Origin: JBCBKZ01 sp039026975
GTDB taxonomy: Bacteria > Bacteroidota > Bacteroidia > J057
Direction of reading: 5' to 3'
NCBI GenBank assembly: GCA_039026975.1
Contig: JBCCLI010000113.1
Location: forward strand, 1-16,457
DNA: 16,457 nucleotides
This document shows positions 15,198 to 16,457 of the stretch, in pieces. Both the position numbers and the translations under genes were made by a program. The first letter of the stretch is position 1, and every line of letters starts with the position of its first letter. Below the pieces are notes generated by a model. It saw only the letters and a program-made list of their open reading frames with translations, made no database searches and had not been told where the DNA came from.

Positions 15198-16457
15198 TTA
15201 TGCATTGATTAATTCTTCTCGCTTGGGAATGGTAAAGTGGAAGGATACTCCATGTTCTTCGTTGGGCTTGACCCAGATTTTTCCTTTGTGCTGTTCTACT
15301 ATTTTTCTACTTACGGCCAGCTCTATGTCTGAGTAGGGGCTGGCTTCTTCCTGAGAAAGCACCTTAAATATATTAGCAGCTTGCTCATTGGGAATGCCTG
15401 TACCTTCATTATGAATGATGAACTCATATTCATCCTCATGCTCTTTGCTACTGATTTTAATGATAGAATAAGAATCATCCTGGTGCTTGAGAGAATAGGA
15501 AACCAGATAGGAAAATAGCTGTGAGAATTTAGCCTTATTAGCTAATACATTAGGAAGGTTATGGAGAGAAATTTTAAGAGATTTATTTCTGATATGAATA
15601 GGTAATGTGCTCAAAGTCTCCGCTATGAGCTCTTTTGAATCAAATATCTCAAACTTATCCTCTTTGGAGCCCGTCATGGAATACACAATCAGGCCGTATA
15701 ATACCTCCTCCATCTCATCCAGATTAGTTTCTATTCCTTCAATATCTTTTTCATAAGCCTGAGATTTATTCCCCAATTGTTGACATATCCGCCTCACATT
15801 CATTAGGGCGCCCGTCAAGTCTTTAGAGACTATTTCTGAGAATTTTAGCAAGTCATCATGAAGAGAGCTCAACTGCTTATTCTGGTATGCTATTTCATTA
15901 TTTTTCTTAAGAAGGACCTCGTTCCCCCTGGCCTTAGATTTATACCTTACATAAAGAAGCCAGAAAATGACCACAAAGAAGGCAACTCCAAAAATGAGGG
16001 CTAATAGATATAGCCTATTGATCCGTTTCTGGTTTTCCGCCTTTAGTTCTTCTATTTCTGTTTCCCGTTTTTGGATTTCATACTGTTCCCTAAGTTCATC
16101 CACCTTTTTTTGATTAGCCTCACTTAGTATGCTATCCTTTAGGAAAATATACTTTTTCATGTAGGTATTTGCCTCTTCATAATACCCTAAGGCTTCATAA
16201 TTGAGGTAGAGTTCTTCATAAACTCTTTTTTCGAGATCAGTAGCATCTATTTCTTTGGCAATAACCAAGGCTTTATTGAGAGATTCCATGGACTTGGGTA
16301 TTTCTCCTAGTTCCCTGTAGGCTGCCCCTAAGTGTTCCTGATATAGGCCCTGATCTTGCTTGATACCTGCCTCTTCAAAGTAGGTAACCGCTTTAGAAAA
16401 GTAGTAAGCTGCCGAGTCAAAGACCCCCATGGTAAGGTGCATGCTTCCCATAGCTCC
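15198..16457 (-). CDS. TPR–transmembrane–degenerate histidine kinase (pseudokinase), 5' end outside window
   Basis: At least 419 residues are visible, and the frame stays open to the window edge. Numbering here is from the first visible Met at 16451, which is probably internal. TPR repeats run from 1 to about 105 (FDSAAYYFSKAVTYFEEAG, then LGAAYRELGEIPKSMESLNK), then a charged coiled coil (about 110-145), a membrane helix (about 147-167), a second coil, a HisKA-like helix pair (about 198-260) and a HATPase_c-like domain (about 290-410). Catalytic motifs are lost. The H-box reads FSEIVSKDLTGALMN with Lys210 in place of His. The N-box reads QLFSYLVSYSLK with Tyr315 and Tyr319 for the two Asn. 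The G1 box reads NEGTGI with Asn348 for Asp. The G2 region reads SPYSDIELAV without its glycines. TPR kinases of this form are usual in Bacteroidota, but this one should neither bind ATP normally nor autophosphorylate. A scaffold or regulatory role is inferred. No response regulator is visible next to it. Confidence 0.88.
   Translation of the reverse strand, partial: GAMGSMHLTMGVFDSAAYYFSKAVTYFEEAGIKQDQGLYQEHLGAAYRELGEIPKSMESLNKALVIAKEIDATDLEKRVYEELYLNYEALGYYEEANTYMKKYIFLKDSILSEANQKKVDELREQYEIQKRETEIEELKAENQKRINRLYLLALIFGVAFFVVIFWLLYVRYKSKARGNEVLLKKNNEIAYQNKQLSSLHDDLLKFSEIVSKDLTGALMNVRRICQQLGNKSQAYEKDIEGIETNLDEMEEVLYGLIVYSMTGSKEDKFEIFDSKELIAETLSTLPIHIRNKSLKISLHNLPNVLANKAKFSQLFSYLVSYSLKHQDDSYSIIKISSKEHEDEYEFIIHNEGTGIPNEQAANIFKVLSQEEASPYSDIELAVSRKIVEQHKGKIWVKPNEEHGVSFHFTIPKREELINA

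Overview
The window reads as a chromosomal segment of a Bacteroidota bacterium, probably of the Cytophagales/Saprospirales kind. The evidence is a type IX secretion (T9SS) type A C-terminal sorting domain on a giant calcium-repeat protein, a stand-alone LytTR regulator, a TPR–transmembrane–histidine-kinase-like protein, a helical hypothetical family I associate with this phylum, AT-rich DNA and weak Shine-Dalgarno signals. I saw no tRNA, rRNA, CRISPR array, transposase or phage gene.

Left part (1-5736). The window opens in the last 46 codons of a probable Uma2-family (PD-(D/E)XK-like) protein. A 434-bp gap with two short palindromes follows. Next comes a 473-aa helical protein that converges, across a small hairpin, on a receiver-less LytTR DNA-binding protein. 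A 673-bp AT-rich gap with no convincing gene precedes an 822-aa minus-strand protein of unknown function. By eye that protein carries three diverged copies of a roughly 120-residue beta-rich unit behind a helical, possibly helix-turn-helix, N-terminus. It is the most novel-looking protein here.

Middle (5737-10804). A 62-aa secreted or membrane peptide gene has its own strong intrinsic terminator. After it, at 6588-6833, is a decayed copy of the N-terminus of the next gene, with a TGG-to-TAG type nonsense codon exactly where the intact gene has Trp41. The intact gene encodes a 1281-aa surface protein: membrane segment, two tandem 363-residue modules exactly 433 residues apart, a thrombospondin type 3 calcium-repeat tail, a beta-sandwich and a T9SS sorting domain. 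A hairpin terminator follows.

Right part (10843-15055). A Crp/Fnr-type regulator starting at GTG is followed by a perfect AATGTC-G-GACATT palindrome about 90 bp upstream of an alginate-export-type outer-membrane barrel. A periplasmic propeller-like protein lies 23 bp behind the barrel. After a hairpin with a T-rich tail comes a lipoprotein with Ig-like folds. The simplest reading is a regulated envelope locus: regulator, outer-membrane channel, secreted propeller protein and lipoprotein. The substrate is not evident.

Right edge (15198-16457). A minus-strand TPR–TM–HisKA/HATPase-like protein runs off the window. Its phospho-acceptor His, N-box Asn, G1 Asp and G2 glycines are all replaced, so it is probably a pseudo-histidine kinase.
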